Below the pieces are notes generated by a model. The model ran no database searches and had not been told where the DNA came from. It was given only the letters and a program-made list of their open reading frames with translations. The position numbers and the translations under genes are program-made. Of a stretch of 64,000 nucleotides of DNA, positions 9,901 through 19,641 are shown one piece after another. Every line of letters begins with the position of its first letter. Position 1 is the first letter of the stretch. Source of the DNA: Acidobacteriota bacterium (GTDB lineage Bacteria > Acidobacteriota > Blastocatellia > Pyrinomonadales > Pyrinomonadaceae); contig JADKBM010000011.1 of the NCBI GenBank assembly GCA_016715115.1, forward strand, positions 310,001-374,000, in the 5' to 3' direction.

Positions 9901-12900
9901 TGCCGACGTTTTGCCCGTCGATGTAAAATGTAGTCCCGTCCTCGTTGGCAACCGCCGCCAAATGATGCCAACCGATTGAAAGCTCCTTCATATCGAAGGC
10001 GCTGTCGAAGAATCTGCCGTCGACCTTCAAGCCGAGCCTTTCTTCATCGCCGGATTTCACTACGATCACCGGATCGTCTTTACTCTTGGCCGAAAACAGC
10101 CTCCACTGGCCGCCGTTGTCGGGCAAAGGATAGAAAAACCAGGCTTCGGCCGTCCATTCGTCTCCGAGCTCAACCGATTCATCGAGAGTCAAAGACTGTC
10201 CACCCGAAAAATCGAGGCACGAGCGGACGATCGGATCCACGATCCACTGCTCGGAAAAGGCGTTGGCCGAATCCACGGTTGCGTCAAAATTGGTCTGGCG
10301 CATCCGGCCGTTTTCATCGAAATATGCCAGCTGTACGTTGCCTTCGCAGGTTTCGAGAGCATGCAGTCTGCCTGTCGGCTTCACGAAATCAAGCACCGCG
10401 GCCTGTGTTCCGAGTCCCTTGAATCTTTTGATAGTCGGCATCGACTGCGCCTGCGTCCCCGGAAATTCCGAGAGCGCCGGGATCTGTATCTTTCCGAGAT
10501 CATCGTTGACCTGTTCCAGTCGCCGCGACGGATTGCCCGGGTCATCCAGCGCTACCTTTAATTGCTCAATCGCCTCCCGTGCGTCCTGCTTCGCCCTCTC
10601 ACGAACCTCCAACGCGACCTGACGCAGGTTGATGTCACGCTCTACTTCCTCGGCATCGGATGAGCCATTTCTGACATGCACCGCTAGAGACAACGCTTCA
10701 TCGTGCCAGCTTGTATCTCGTCGGGACAGACGATACGGACGAAGCCGCGGGGTATCGGAAGTCAACGGAAGACTCTCACCATCGAAGTCCATGTTTTCAT
10801 AAAGAGTCAAACAGAGACCGTCGGGAACCTTCACGGAACAGATTTCTTTTCCCCAATCTCTGCCGCGAACCTCATTGTAGTAGGCGCCGAGATCACGATA
10901 CGATCCAACGTCGAGCACCAATGATTCGGCGGTGTAATTTTCCCTCCAGAACACGGTGACTTTTTTCTTGATGTCCTCGAGGTTCTGACGTGCCCATCCC
11001 AGGCGTTCGGACCAGCGGTCGATTTCAAGTTGGAGAACTTCGAGGAACTTTGTCTTTTCGTCAATCTTGCGTTGCAAAGCGGCAGGGCTGCTGTCGGCGG
11101 CGGCGGCCGCCAATGACCGGCGTTGAATCTCGAGACGCGCCTGCCGCAATTCATATCGGGCGATCAGCCGACACGTATCGCGATTTTCGTTGGACGGATC
11201 GGTCAATGTCTCAAGATTCGCGGAATCGGAATAAGTGACCATTGTGACAGTATCCGAAATCATCACGATCGCGTGCTTTCTGATCTCGATCTCAGACCAT
11301 TTGCCAGTCACTTTTGCGATTCCGAACTGGCGGACGAATCTGATCCCGTCCGGAACCCGGAAGCGGGCGCTTGCCTTGTACCAATTCCCGCCGATGTTCT
11401 CGATCGCCGTCGAATCGAGCGACTTGATTTCGCTCCATTCAAGCGAAGCGCGTGTCTGTTTGCCGCGCCAGATGATTTCAAACGGGTTCACCGGCGGTTC
11501 GACCGGATCGCCCCTCGTGCCCCACACGCGAAACTCGAATTCCTCGGTATAGACGGCGCCCGAGGTGACGGCGATCAGGTTGTCGTTATCAAAGCGCGTC
11601 GCCGGTTGTGATTTCGGGGTGGCGCCGGAACCGAACGGTACCGAAACGTCGCGGCCGATGCGGCTGCCGCTGATGTATGCACCTCCGAAAACAACGCCGT
11701 CGTTCCCGAATCCCGAGAAGTCCGGAGTTTGCGCATCCGCGATTCCGTTCAGACGCCAAAAACCGCGAAGATCCTTCTCCTGACCGGTCAGCGGACGGTA
11801 CATGTTGTTCCGGATCTCATCGCCGCTCAGTGCCCGACTCCAGATCCGAACGTCGGCGATTTGTCCTTCGAAAAATTCGTCCCCTTCCCAATTGCTTTTT
11901 CCGATGTAATTTTGGGTTCGGCTGACCGGCTCGGGAGTTCCTTCCAGCATGCCCGATGCCAATTCGACTCCGTCCGTGTAGAGCGTCGCCTTTCCCGACG
12001 GCTCGACCGTTGCCGCAACGTGAATCCAGCTATCGAGCGGCAGTGCATCGGGAGCCGAAACACTGACGTAGGCCACTGATTCCTCATTGTCGATGAAGAA
12101 TCTGAGCTCGCCCGACACGTCGGTGTTCGCGAGAACGATGTTGAGATTGCCTTGTCCGTTTCCGAAGTCGAGAATACGCGACCAATTGCGCAAGCTGTAA
12201 TAGCGAACCCAGGCTTCGAGCGTAACCCCTTTCGCGAAATCGAATGTCATGGCCGGGAGCTGGACATAATCGTCAACGCCGTCGAACACCAATGAGTGCC
12301 GTCGGTTGTCCCGGATCTTTCCGACGTTGATCGCGGATCCGGTCTCCCATGAAGTGCTTTCGAATGTTATCTCGCGGTTGCCGACCGATTTGACGGAATA
12401 CACGCCCGAATAGTCCCTCGTACCCGTAATCCGGACCCTGTCTCCGGTCTCGAGGCCATGATTGACCGCCGTTATCCGCAAACGCCCGTCAACCGTCCGA
12501 TAGCCGGTTATCATTCCCTCATAAAGCGTCTTCGGATCCTCGGGAACAAGTTCCCAATTGCCGATTGCGGCAGACGGCGGCGAGACTTCAAACGTATTCT
12601 CATCGATCGTCATCACCGTTTGAAACACCTTGTTGAAATCGGCGATCGAGGAAAGTTTAACGGAATCCGCCGGCTTTACGCCCGGGGCGTCCGCGGTCCC
12701 GATGGTAAGCAATTCTTTTTCGTCGTCGCCCTGTCTGATCGCCTGAATCGCGCCCTTCGGCAGAGGTTCGTCGACACGCGCCACGATATCGTCCAGATCG
12801 TTGAACGGCGGCAGAACCGCCTTTGGGGTAACGCGGAGTTGTTCGGTCTCGGAAGGGGTCTCCGCGATCTGCGACAAGGTTCCGTCGGTGGCGACAGAAA

Positions 12901-13867
12901 AGCTCACGGCGACGGTATTGCCGGCGGTCGTGACAAAGGCCGCCATGACGCGGATCGAATCGCGGATCAGCTGCGTACCGGTATCGGTCTGGGTCGCCCG
13001 CTGAACCTCGTACCTCGTCGCCGTCAACCCTCTTGAGAAGGCGGCGTCCTTGAAATCAAGCTTGTGTCTGATGATTCCGGGTACCGACCGCATCGTCGGA
13101 TCCTGAACGGCCTGGTCCTGAATGTCGAACAGCCCTTCGTCGGAAGCTTGAATGCTTGTAATCTCAACGAGTTTTGTTTCGTTGTTGTAAGCAAATATGT
13201 GCCAGCGATACTTATCTTGCTGGCTGGTCGGCAAAAGCACGACCGAAAACTCGCCCGCGGTCAGGTTACAGATTACTGAAAGCTCGGTCGTCGGCTCATA
13301 AAACGGTTTGCCTTCGATATCCTTGAAATCGAGCGAGTCGATCTTCTGCAAAAGGCCGGTCTCGGAGCCGATCTCGTTTCCGGCCGACTTGAACCGCTTT
13401 TTGCTCCTTCTGTACCGCACTTCAAATTTCCGCGTCAGCCTATTGGCCATTCCATCGAGTACGAAGCGATCCGCGAGCAGCGTATTGTCTCTGGACTGTC
13501 GGAAAACGTAAAGGTGACCGAGTCCTGAAACCACCTGAATCGGAGCGATTTCGGTTCGGCTGGAACTCTGATATGAGGAGCCGATAAGAAATCTGTTCGG
13601 ATCGCTCTGGGCTTTGCGATCCTTCTCTTCCTTTGCAGTGACCGAAGTGTCGTCGTCCTCATTCGGAAAGCCGAGGAGTTTCCATTCTTCCCAACCGCTG
13701 ATCTGACTCGGGTTCGCGTCGAGATAGCTTTTCTCGAAACCGTCCTGTTTGACCGTGTACCAGATATTCGCCTGCCCATCGCCGCCGTCTTCAATGCCGA
13801 AAACGATCAATTTTCCCTCATGCGTTAGGGTGTTTGAGTACAAGAACGCCTTTGAATCGAAAATCAT
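7000..13867 (-). CDS. Giant LamG-repeat protein (~2288 aa), frameshifted near 8820
   Basis: The gene starts at ATG 13867 with AAGGAGA 7 nt upstream. The first frame runs to about 8820; the rest lies in the next frame (to 7000). One extra C in CCC at 8819-8821 explains the break, giving ...FSLDVSG-RIDLISGKRVES. Three concanavalin-like LamG domains lie at about residues 525-735, 1217-1420 and 1422-1640 (YEAWVRYDD, EWQHLAVTLDPSG, VAEVRIW and similar). Helical coiled-coil stretches lie at about 910-970 and 1070-1110, with a crystallin-like LTLYENMDFDGESLPL between them near 1022. The last ~600 residues, ending in a coiled coil, are not recognised. There is no signal peptide and no transmembrane helix. 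LamG domains usually bind glycans or proteins outside the cell; export is unexplained and function unknown. Confidence 0.85.
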
Positions 13868-14099
13868 CGGAAATCTCCTTCAATATGGTTGTTAATGTCC
13901 GGTTTTGTTCCTGAGAACACCAAGAAACGCGTCAGGCCGGGTCCGGAAGCGAACGCAGACAGGTTTTGGTTCAGCGGAAACCGGAATTTTCAATTTGCCG
14001 TTAAGGTGAAACCAGACGCCTGATTTCTTGACTTGATCCTGGCGGAACGGGCTTGGTTGAGCCGTTCTTCGCAGACCTTGAGTTTATCCTCGACCCGGC

Positions 14100-14385
14100 C
14101 TAAAAGAAAGTCGGCGGGGTCAGGTGGACGAGCGCCGAATGCGGACGCGTCTCGTTGTATCGCCTGACATGCGCGACGAACTGTACGCGGACGTCGTCAA
14201 GATCGATCAGCGCCGTTTGCCTGAGACATTCTTCGGACAGTGATCGATGCCGTCTTTCGATCTTTCCGTTCACCTGCGGTATTGACCGACGTCCGCACGT
14301 GACCGAGCCCGCTTTCCCTCAGAAAACCGCCGAACTCGCGCGACAGGAACTGTGATCCGTTATCCGAGACGATCCTCGGCCTGGC
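14100..14385 (-). pseudogene. IS3/IS481-type transposase C-terminal remnant (DDE integrase core)
   Basis: On the minus strand the fragment reads RIVSDNGSQFLSREFGGF, holding the second Asp of the DDE triad. After a frame change near 14275 it reads PQVNGKIERRHRSLSEECL with the Glu, then RRYNETRPHSALVHLTPPTF and a stop at 14102-14100. The N-terminal half and the ends of the element are absent, and heptamer repeats start right beyond it. It is a dead fragment. Assignment to IS481 versus IS3 is not secure. Confidence 0.85.
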
Positions 14386-14397
14386 TTCGGGAACTTA

Positions 14398-14560
14398 CCT
14401 CTTGATTCTTGAACCGCTTGAATCTTGAATATCTTGAATCTTGAATCAGATCTCAGTTTGAATCTTGAATTTAGAAGGCCTCTTGAATCAGATCTCAGTT
14501 TGAATCTTGAATCAAAACGGACCTCTTGAATCTTGCATCCCTTTGAATCTTGAATCGACA
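14398..14560. repeat. CTTGAAT heptamer array with variants
   Basis: Repeated CTTGAAT units (some extended to ATCTTGAAT) alternate with CAGATCTCAGTTTGAAT blocks. There is no gene between the transposase remnant and 15255. The next bases (14560-14760) are AT-rich with TTTGTTTGATC and CTGATCT echoes but no coding sequence I can support. Confidence 0.85.
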
Positions 14561-14817
14561 AAGATCAATCTTTGTTGATTCGAACCTGATCTTTGTTTGA
14601 TCGCGTCGTTACCTGATCTGATGAAAATCTTATCCCGATTCGGAAGATTATAAGATCGAACAACGCCGTTCTTTGTTTGATCGAGGGAAAACTTAGTTCG
14701 ATTCATCCCGAATCAAGATTGCTTTCGACCCAATCAAGTTGACACGTAACCCAACCTAATCGAGTCACCATCAAACAAACTCAAGTTCAAACCGAACTTT
14801 GTTCGCAAAACTCCATA

Positions 14818-14901
14818 CTCAAAACCCATCACTCCAAACTCAAAACCCATCACTCCAAACTCAAAACCCATCACTCCAAACTCAAAACCCATCACTCCAA
14901 A
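14818..14901. repeat. Four perfect tandem copies of a 21-bp unit (three heptamers)
   Basis: The unit CTCAAAA-CCCATCA-CTCCAAA occurs four times back to back (14818, 14839, 14860, 14881). Because 21 is a multiple of 3, the minus strand stays open and encodes a repeated GVMGFEF heptapeptide; I do not regard it as a gene. Confidence 0.92.
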
Positions 14902-14946
14902 CTCTGAACTCTGACTTCTAAACTGTGAACTCCTCAACCGGAACTT

Positions 14947-15029
14947 CGCACTCTGCACTTTGCACTATGCACTGATTTCCGCTTTGCACCATGCACTCTG
15001 CACTTGAATGCACTTTTGTCTGCACTTTT
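14947..15029. repeat. Degenerate CACTCTG/CACTTTG heptamer array
   Basis: Units CACTCTG, CACTTTG, CACTATG and similar follow at 7-bp steps. This is the same unit family as at 27.4 and 38.5 kb, but here with no adjacent stop codon. Confidence 0.75.
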
Positions 15030-15032
15030 TTC

Positions 15033-15062
15033 TTGCATCAAAAAAAATAATCGTGCTATAAC
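15033..15062 (+). promoter_or_regulatory. Possible sigma70-type promoter
   Basis: TTGCAT (15033-15038) and TATAAC (15057-15062) are separated by 18 bp, with an A-rich spacer. It lies about 190 bp upstream of the truncated DUF2779 gene. No transcript other than that remnant is evident. Confidence 0.3.
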
Positions 15063-15254
15063 TCCGGTGTCAGTCATAACCGAACACGATCTCCCAGGTC
15101 CGCAACGCAAAGCGGCCAGGCTCAACATAACCGAATCGCCCCGTTCATCCCGGACATTGAATGACTGATCACCCGGCGACCTCGACGGCGATTCATCATA
15201 ACGACTGGATGGATCCCACAAACATCAATCCAATCCGTTAGATAAAATTTTCTT

Positions 15255-15430
15255 ATGCCGCGATATTTCACTAAATCGAAGTTTAAGCTCGCGCTTGAGT
15301 GCCCCACAAAACTTTTCTATACAGGCAAATCTGCCTACGTTAATCAGAGGGTAGAAGATACATTTCTCGCCGCTCTTGCGGACGGTGGATTCCAGGTTGG
15401 CGCGTTAGCAAGATGCTATTATCCCGAAGG
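15255..15430 (+). pseudogene. DUF2779-family protein, first 58 residues only
   Basis: The reading frame starts MPRYFTKSKFKLALECPTKL and continues to about CYYPEG at residue 59, resembling the N-terminus of DUF2779 (RecB-like nuclease-related) proteins, which are normally several hundred residues. Homology ends at 15430, exactly where an opposite-strand IS4-type transposase fragment begins. The frame then runs 16 more codons into the insertion. The remainder of the gene is not found downstream, so this is an insertion-plus-deletion remnant. Confidence 0.72.
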
Positions 15431-15723
15431 AATACGCGCCAGTCCCGCGTCTCATTGGCTCGGGACAACGTGGTCTTTGTGACACTTCTCCCGATGCCCA
15501 AATGATAGAGTTTGGCATCGTTGTGGTTCAGACATACCACCGTGTCGCTCAAACTCTCGCGGTGTGTCATTTGTCCGAACGCCATGCACAGAAACTGCTT
15601 CCAACAGCTGAAGTGCCTGACGACGGGTTCCGTCGTGCCGGTCGAGTTCAATCTAACGGACAGCTCGTTTTATCGACGACAAACGCCATGACCTGACGAA
15701 AACGTAAAATTGCCTTGTTTCAC
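15431..15723 (-). pseudogene. IS4-family transposase N-terminal fragment (DUF4372-like)
   Basis: The minus strand contains VVRHFSCWKQFLCMAFGQMT followed by HRESLSDTVVCLNHNDAKLY, HLGIGRSVTKTTLSRANETR and DWRVF, the conserved N-terminal domain of IS4-group transposases. Further upstream, FRQVMAF is in other frames, and a GTG at 15723 may be the ancestral start. At least two frameshifts and loss of the catalytic DDE domain make it inactive. It abuts the truncated DUF2779 gene at 15430/15431. Confidence 0.82.
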
Positions 15724-15936
15724 TATCGATTTTGCCCTGAGTAGTAAGGAATCCACGCAAACTGTTTGGAGTTACCAATTTGCAAATCGTTTAACTCTAG
15801 AAATGGCGGTAAGTTCTTATTTACAATAATTTCAAAGAACAGTTTTACGTTGTGGCGCGGCATTGATAGTATTTTGGATTTCGGATTTGGATTACGACAC
15901 GATCAGAGTCTGAACTTGTTGTTTTGACGTTATATT

Positions 15937-16413
15937 ATGTTGGTTGGCCCGAAATTTCAGGACGATTCGATGCGTGTGGCGGCGATCCAACATGGGTCGT
16001 ATCACAATGCGTTGTGGATCATTTTGAACGCGGCGCGATTTCGATTTGTGTCGGCTGAACGGATTGTCCAAACGCGGACCGAGCTTGGCCGGCGGTTCGA
16101 TTTGGCGCTATTCGATCACCGGACGCTTCAGCGGTTTCATGATGCTTTGGCGGCGCGGTTCCGCTTTCGGTTTTGTATGGAATCGAGTTTGTTCGATCCA
16201 AAGCAGGACAAAAGCGATGAGTCTGAGTGGATCAACGATCTGTGGATTACATTTCTGCGCGAAGAACTTTCGCGTTTGCTCGACTCGTTTGAGGAACTTG
16301 CGGCGAACATCGGTATTGCGGCCTTTTATCCCAATCCCGAACCAAAGGGAACTGCGGCAGAGGAATATCTCCACGAACTGACGGTTGCGGAGTATCCGAT
16401 GTTGAAGCTCTAG
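15937..16413 (+). CDS. Hypothetical protein, 158 aa
   Basis: I do not recognise this protein. It starts MLVGPKFQDDSMRVAAIQHG and is rich in Phe, Arg and Glu, with amphipathic helices (ERIVQTRTELGRRFDLALFD, REELSRLLDSFEELAANIG). It has no signal peptide, membrane helix or obvious catalytic motif. The ATG is plausible but no strong ribosome site is visible. It sits alone in the repeat- and IS-rich 14-18 kb stretch and may be accessory. Codon use looks like its surroundings. Confidence 0.55.
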   Translation: MLVGPKFQDDSMRVAAIQHGSYHNALWIILNAARFRFVSAERIVQTRTELGRRFDLALFDHRTLQRFHDALAARFRFRFCMESSLFDPKQDKSDESEWINDLWITFLREELSRLLDSFEELAANIGIAAFYPNPEPKGTAAEEYLHELTVAEYPMLKL

Positions 16414-16609
16414 CCGAGGTTGGGCCAATTACGCAATTACATCAAGTTGCAACCGGGGTTCCGCGTTTGGAGAGTGACAACGCGGACACGGCCGGCTAAT
16501 CGCGCCGTTTGGTGTGCCGGCAAGTTTGAAAAGCGAAGCGGCGAACGGCGCTTTGGGCGATATTCGCCGCGTCATGATCAGCCGATTTCGACTCGGAGAC
16601 GAGCGGTAC

Positions 16610-17344
16610 TTAGTCGCCGAGGAAGGCCTCGACGATCGGTGATCGAAAGTCACGGATATTCGTGCCGTAATTCTCGAACTTGGCGTTCAGCCTTTCGACA
16701 ATGAACGGACGTCGTGTTTCGGGTGGCCAGGAATCATAATCCTTCGGAATAATGGGGTTCCTGGGTTCAACTAGTTCGCCGACCAGTTCGTAATCGTCCG
16801 GGCGCTCTTCAGTATCAAACGAATCGGTTTTGTACAGGAGATAGCACAATTGCGTCGATGAAAGCCCGATCGCGTACTCAACGGTTTCGTCAAACGTCAT
16901 CCCCAATTCCGTACAAACCTCGTCCGACAAATGCCGCACCTCCCAGTTCGCCTTGATCTGCGGGTCGCCGTCGAGGGCAAAGAATGGTCGGTAGAACGCT
17001 TCGACCAACGTTCGGCGATCTACGAATGCGCAAATCAGCGGCGCCTCGTCTGGCTCCCTGTAATAATGCGAGACGCGGAACAGACTCTTGCTGCGATCAT
17101 AATGCTCTAACTCGAATTCAAATTCCGTGCCCTCGTCGTCGAACCAGAAAGAGCAACGATTGACGCCAATCGCCGCCGCTTCAAGCCATCGACGCAAGTC
17201 CGGCAACGGATCGTAAAAGGACCAGAAGCGATCCTTAAACGTTTGGTCGCCGACCGTAATGCGAAAGCCGATCCAATCATATTCGGTCGGCCAGTATTCA
17301 ACTTCAGGTTCTTGAATGTCACAGGATTCAGGTAATGTTCTCAT
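16610..17344 (-). CDS. Hypothetical acidic protein, 244 aa
   Basis: This acidic, aromatic-rich, soluble protein (EVEYWPTEYDWIGFRITVGD, FWFDDEGTEFEFELEHYDRS, ETRRPFIVERLNAKFENYGT) has no signal peptide, membrane segment or known motif. The ATG at 17344 is preceded by a GGAGGA site with good spacing, which supports it being a real gene. The composition resembles small immunity or domain-of-unknown-function proteins, but I cannot assign a family. The 196 bp to the upstream gene on the other strand holds nothing recognisable. Confidence 0.65.
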   Translation of the reverse strand: MRTLPESCDIQEPEVEYWPTEYDWIGFRITVGDQTFKDRFWSFYDPLPDLRRWLEAAAIGVNRCSFWFDDEGTEFEFELEHYDRSKSLFRVSHYYREPDEAPLICAFVDRRTLVEAFYRPFFALDGDPQIKANWEVRHLSDEVCTELGMTFDETVEYAIGLSSTQLCYLLYKTDSFDTEERPDDYELVGELVEPRNPIIPKDYDSWPPETRRPFIVERLNAKFENYGTNIRDFRSPIVEAFLGD

Positions 17345-17831
17345 TGAAATTCCTCCAAAATAAGAAAAAACGATTCCGTGATTTCAGGCACACTTATTCT
17401 GGAAGCGCACCTATCACTAATTCGTTTACATGAATCCGCGTTTCGCGAACGACTACGATTATGGGGCAAACGCGACTTTGAAGCAACAAGGCAGACGTCA
17501 GATAGCAGACGTCAGATGTCAGGCGTCAGCGGCGGTGGGGGAAGTTACTCCTTTTTTGATCCAAATCTAAGCGGTAAGAAGTCTTGAAAGTGGCCCGTTC
17601 GAAACTTGCTACGACCGGCAGCATTGACGCTTGGGTGGTTCAACAGGCCCCGAACGGTCCAGTCTGAAAAGTAATACCGCGATCCGATTCTGTCAATTGG
17701 ATCGTGGAAAGTTAGAGTCTGTCGCCGGTAGCGTCGAACAAAGTGCCTCAAATTAGATCCCGATTAATTCAGTTCATTTTGGAAGCTGAAGCGTTATCCG
17801 CATTTCCGCACATCAGCGGGCAGAGCCCGGC
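17345..17831. other. Intergenic stretch without a supported gene
   Basis: Short open frames here have no family resemblance or ribosome sites. Around 17492-17530 is a degenerate heptamer run (GACGTCA, GATAGCA, GACGTCA, GATGTCA, GGCGTCA), the same 7-bp design as the array that follows. Confidence 0.6.
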
Positions 17832-18078
17832 GGTAGACGGTAGACGGGAGACGGGAGACGGGAGACGGTAGACGGGAGACGGTAGACGGGAGACGGTAGA
17901 CGGTAGACGGTAGTCGGCAGTCGTGACGTCCGACCTCAGCCAACAGCTCACGGCTCACCACTTCCTGCTGACCGCTGACTGCTCATTGCTCACGACTCAC
18001 AGCCGTCTACCGTCTACCGTCTACGTCTACCGTCTACGTCTACCGTCTTCCGGTCTACCGTCTACCGTCTACCGTCTA
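17832..18078. repeat. Large inverted TAGACGG heptamer element downstream of slt
   Basis: The left arm (17832-17921) is about 13 units of TAGACGG/GAGACGG. The right arm (18003-18078) is the same unit reverse-complemented (CCGTCTA), with a few CGTCTAC slips. The ~80-bp middle has CTCACGG/CTCACCA-type units. The slt stop codon TAG (18078-18076) is the first unit of the right arm on the coding strand. Confidence 0.92.
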
Positions 18079-19458
18079 CTGCCGCCTGGTCAAATCTTCC
18101 TTGTAGAGTTCCCGATACACTCGGTAGTTGCTCATTACCTTGAAAACGTAGTTCTTCGTTTCGGCGAATCCGACCTCGGAAGCGAAGATCGCGGCCTCTT
18201 TGGGCTTTGTGCGTCCCAGCCAGCGAAGCGCGTTGTCCTCACCACCGTTGTAGCTCGCGGCGATGGCTTCGTACATCCCGCCGAATTCATTCTTCAGTTC
18301 GCCGATATAGTAGCTTCCGATCGCGATGTTCGTTGCCGGATCGTAAAGATCGTCCGGTTTGAGGGCCGGATAGCCCGTCAATTTGCTGTATTTGATGGCC
18401 GTATCGAAAACGAGCTGGAGCAGTCCGCGCGCCGCAGCCGGCGACTTTGCGCCGGGACGGAAGCTGCTTTCCTGTTTCATTATCGCGAGGACGAAACGCG
18501 GATCGACATTTCGGAGCTTCGCATTTCGCAGAAGTTCCGTGCGATAGAGAACCGGAAAGTCCGTGAAATTCTTTGCCGAGACGCTGACCGTCTTCTTTAC
18601 CTGGCTGCCCGGATCGAGTTTCGCCAGGCGCTCGGTCGAAAGTCCGCCGTAATATGATGAAATGCTGTCGGGAATCGTCCGGTACGCCGTTACGGCTTCG
18701 GCGCGGCGGCCGGCCTTTTCAAGTCCGTACGCGCGAAGGAAGCGCGTCTCGTCGAGTCCGACCATCGAGCCGCTGAATCGGTTGAGCAACAGCAGGTCGT
18801 CCGCGGCCTTGACGACTTCGTTCCAGTTCTGCCGGAAAAGTTCCATTCTCAGGCGCGCGTGGAGCGCGTTCGTTTCGACGGGCATCCCTGAGAATCGCAC
18901 CCGCGTTTTTTCGACCCAAACGTTGGCCTCGGCGTAACGTCCCGCCTCGCGGAGCGCATCGATGATATTGAGATGGGCCGAATCGATCTTCTCACCGGTC
19001 GGGAACATTATCGTGTATTGCTCGTAAACCTTGACCGCCTCGTTCGGCTTGCTCAGGCGAACGTAACAGGCGCCCTTGAAAGCGGTTCCCTCGCGTCCTT
19101 CCTTGGTTCCGAGGTAATCGGGCGACAACTTGTCGAACCAGTTGATCGCTTCCTGATATTTTCTTTCCCACATCAGCGAACGCGCCATTCCGAAGATCGC
19201 GCGAGACATTCCCGGGTCGGTCGGGAAATTCTCCATAAACTTCTGAAAATGTTCCCGCGCCTGCGGGAAAAGCCGGTTCGCCATATAAACATCGCCGCGG
19301 TAGAGATGCTCCTCGGCGGCCAGCGAGATCAGTTTGCCCTGAGCGTCGCGGCTCGCTGCGTCTTTCTCTGTGACGAGCCTGAGCGACGCGTCCGACTGCG
19401 CGAACACGGCAATCTGAAAGAAAATAACGAATGCTATCGGAATAATTGTCTTTTTCAT
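18076..19458 (-). CDS. Lytic murein transglycosylase (Slt70-like)
   Basis: The 460-residue protein starts MKKTIIPIAFVIFFQIAVFA, a signal peptide. A long alpha-superhelical TPR-like region follows (EHLYRGDVYMANRLFPQARE and similar). The C-terminal SLT domain has MKQESSFRPGAKSPAAARGL with the catalytic Glu, and IAASYNGGEDNALRW. It cleaves peptidoglycan to 1,6-anhydromuropeptides in the periplasm. The start at 19458 was chosen over an upstream extension because of the signal peptide. The stop codon is provided by the TAGACGG array. Confidence 0.92.
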   Translation of the reverse strand: MKKTIIPIAFVIFFQIAVFAQSDASLRLVTEKDAASRDAQGKLISLAAEEHLYRGDVYMANRLFPQAREHFQKFMENFPTDPGMSRAIFGMARSLMWERKYQEAINWFDKLSPDYLGTKEGREGTAFKGACYVRLSKPNEAVKVYEQYTIMFPTGEKIDSAHLNIIDALREAGRYAEANVWVEKTRVRFSGMPVETNALHARLRMELFRQNWNEVVKAADDLLLLNRFSGSMVGLDETRFLRAYGLEKAGRRAEAVTAYRTIPDSISSYYGGLSTERLAKLDPGSQVKKTVSVSAKNFTDFPVLYRTELLRNAKLRNVDPRFVLAIMKQESSFRPGAKSPAAARGLLQLVFDTAIKYSKLTGYPALKPDDLYDPATNIAIGSYYIGELKNEFGGMYEAIAASYNGGEDNALRWLGRTKPKEAAIFASEVGFAETKNYVFKVMSNYRVYRELYKEDLTRRQ

Positions 19459-19641
19459 ACTTCGAAATTGCGGGAAGCGGCAAAACTCAAGCTTAACCGA
19501 TTTTTGACGCCGCGTAAACGCCGTTGGTTGCCGTTCTTTCGACGGCCGTTGAAACAATTGCGATCGGCTTGCAAATCAGAGGGTTTAGGTCGAAAATCGT
19601 TCAATCAGATTCCGATCCAAAATCATCCAGGAGATCCTACC

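Noticed and set aside
14734..14958. Open frame with GVMGFEF repeats
   Set aside because: It is an outcome of the 21-bp repeat, not a recognised protein.
15063..15170. Possible small structured RNA bounded by TCAGTCAT/ATGACTGA
   Set aside because: The arms are short and about 90 bp apart, with no terminator or known RNA family resemblance; not enough to call.
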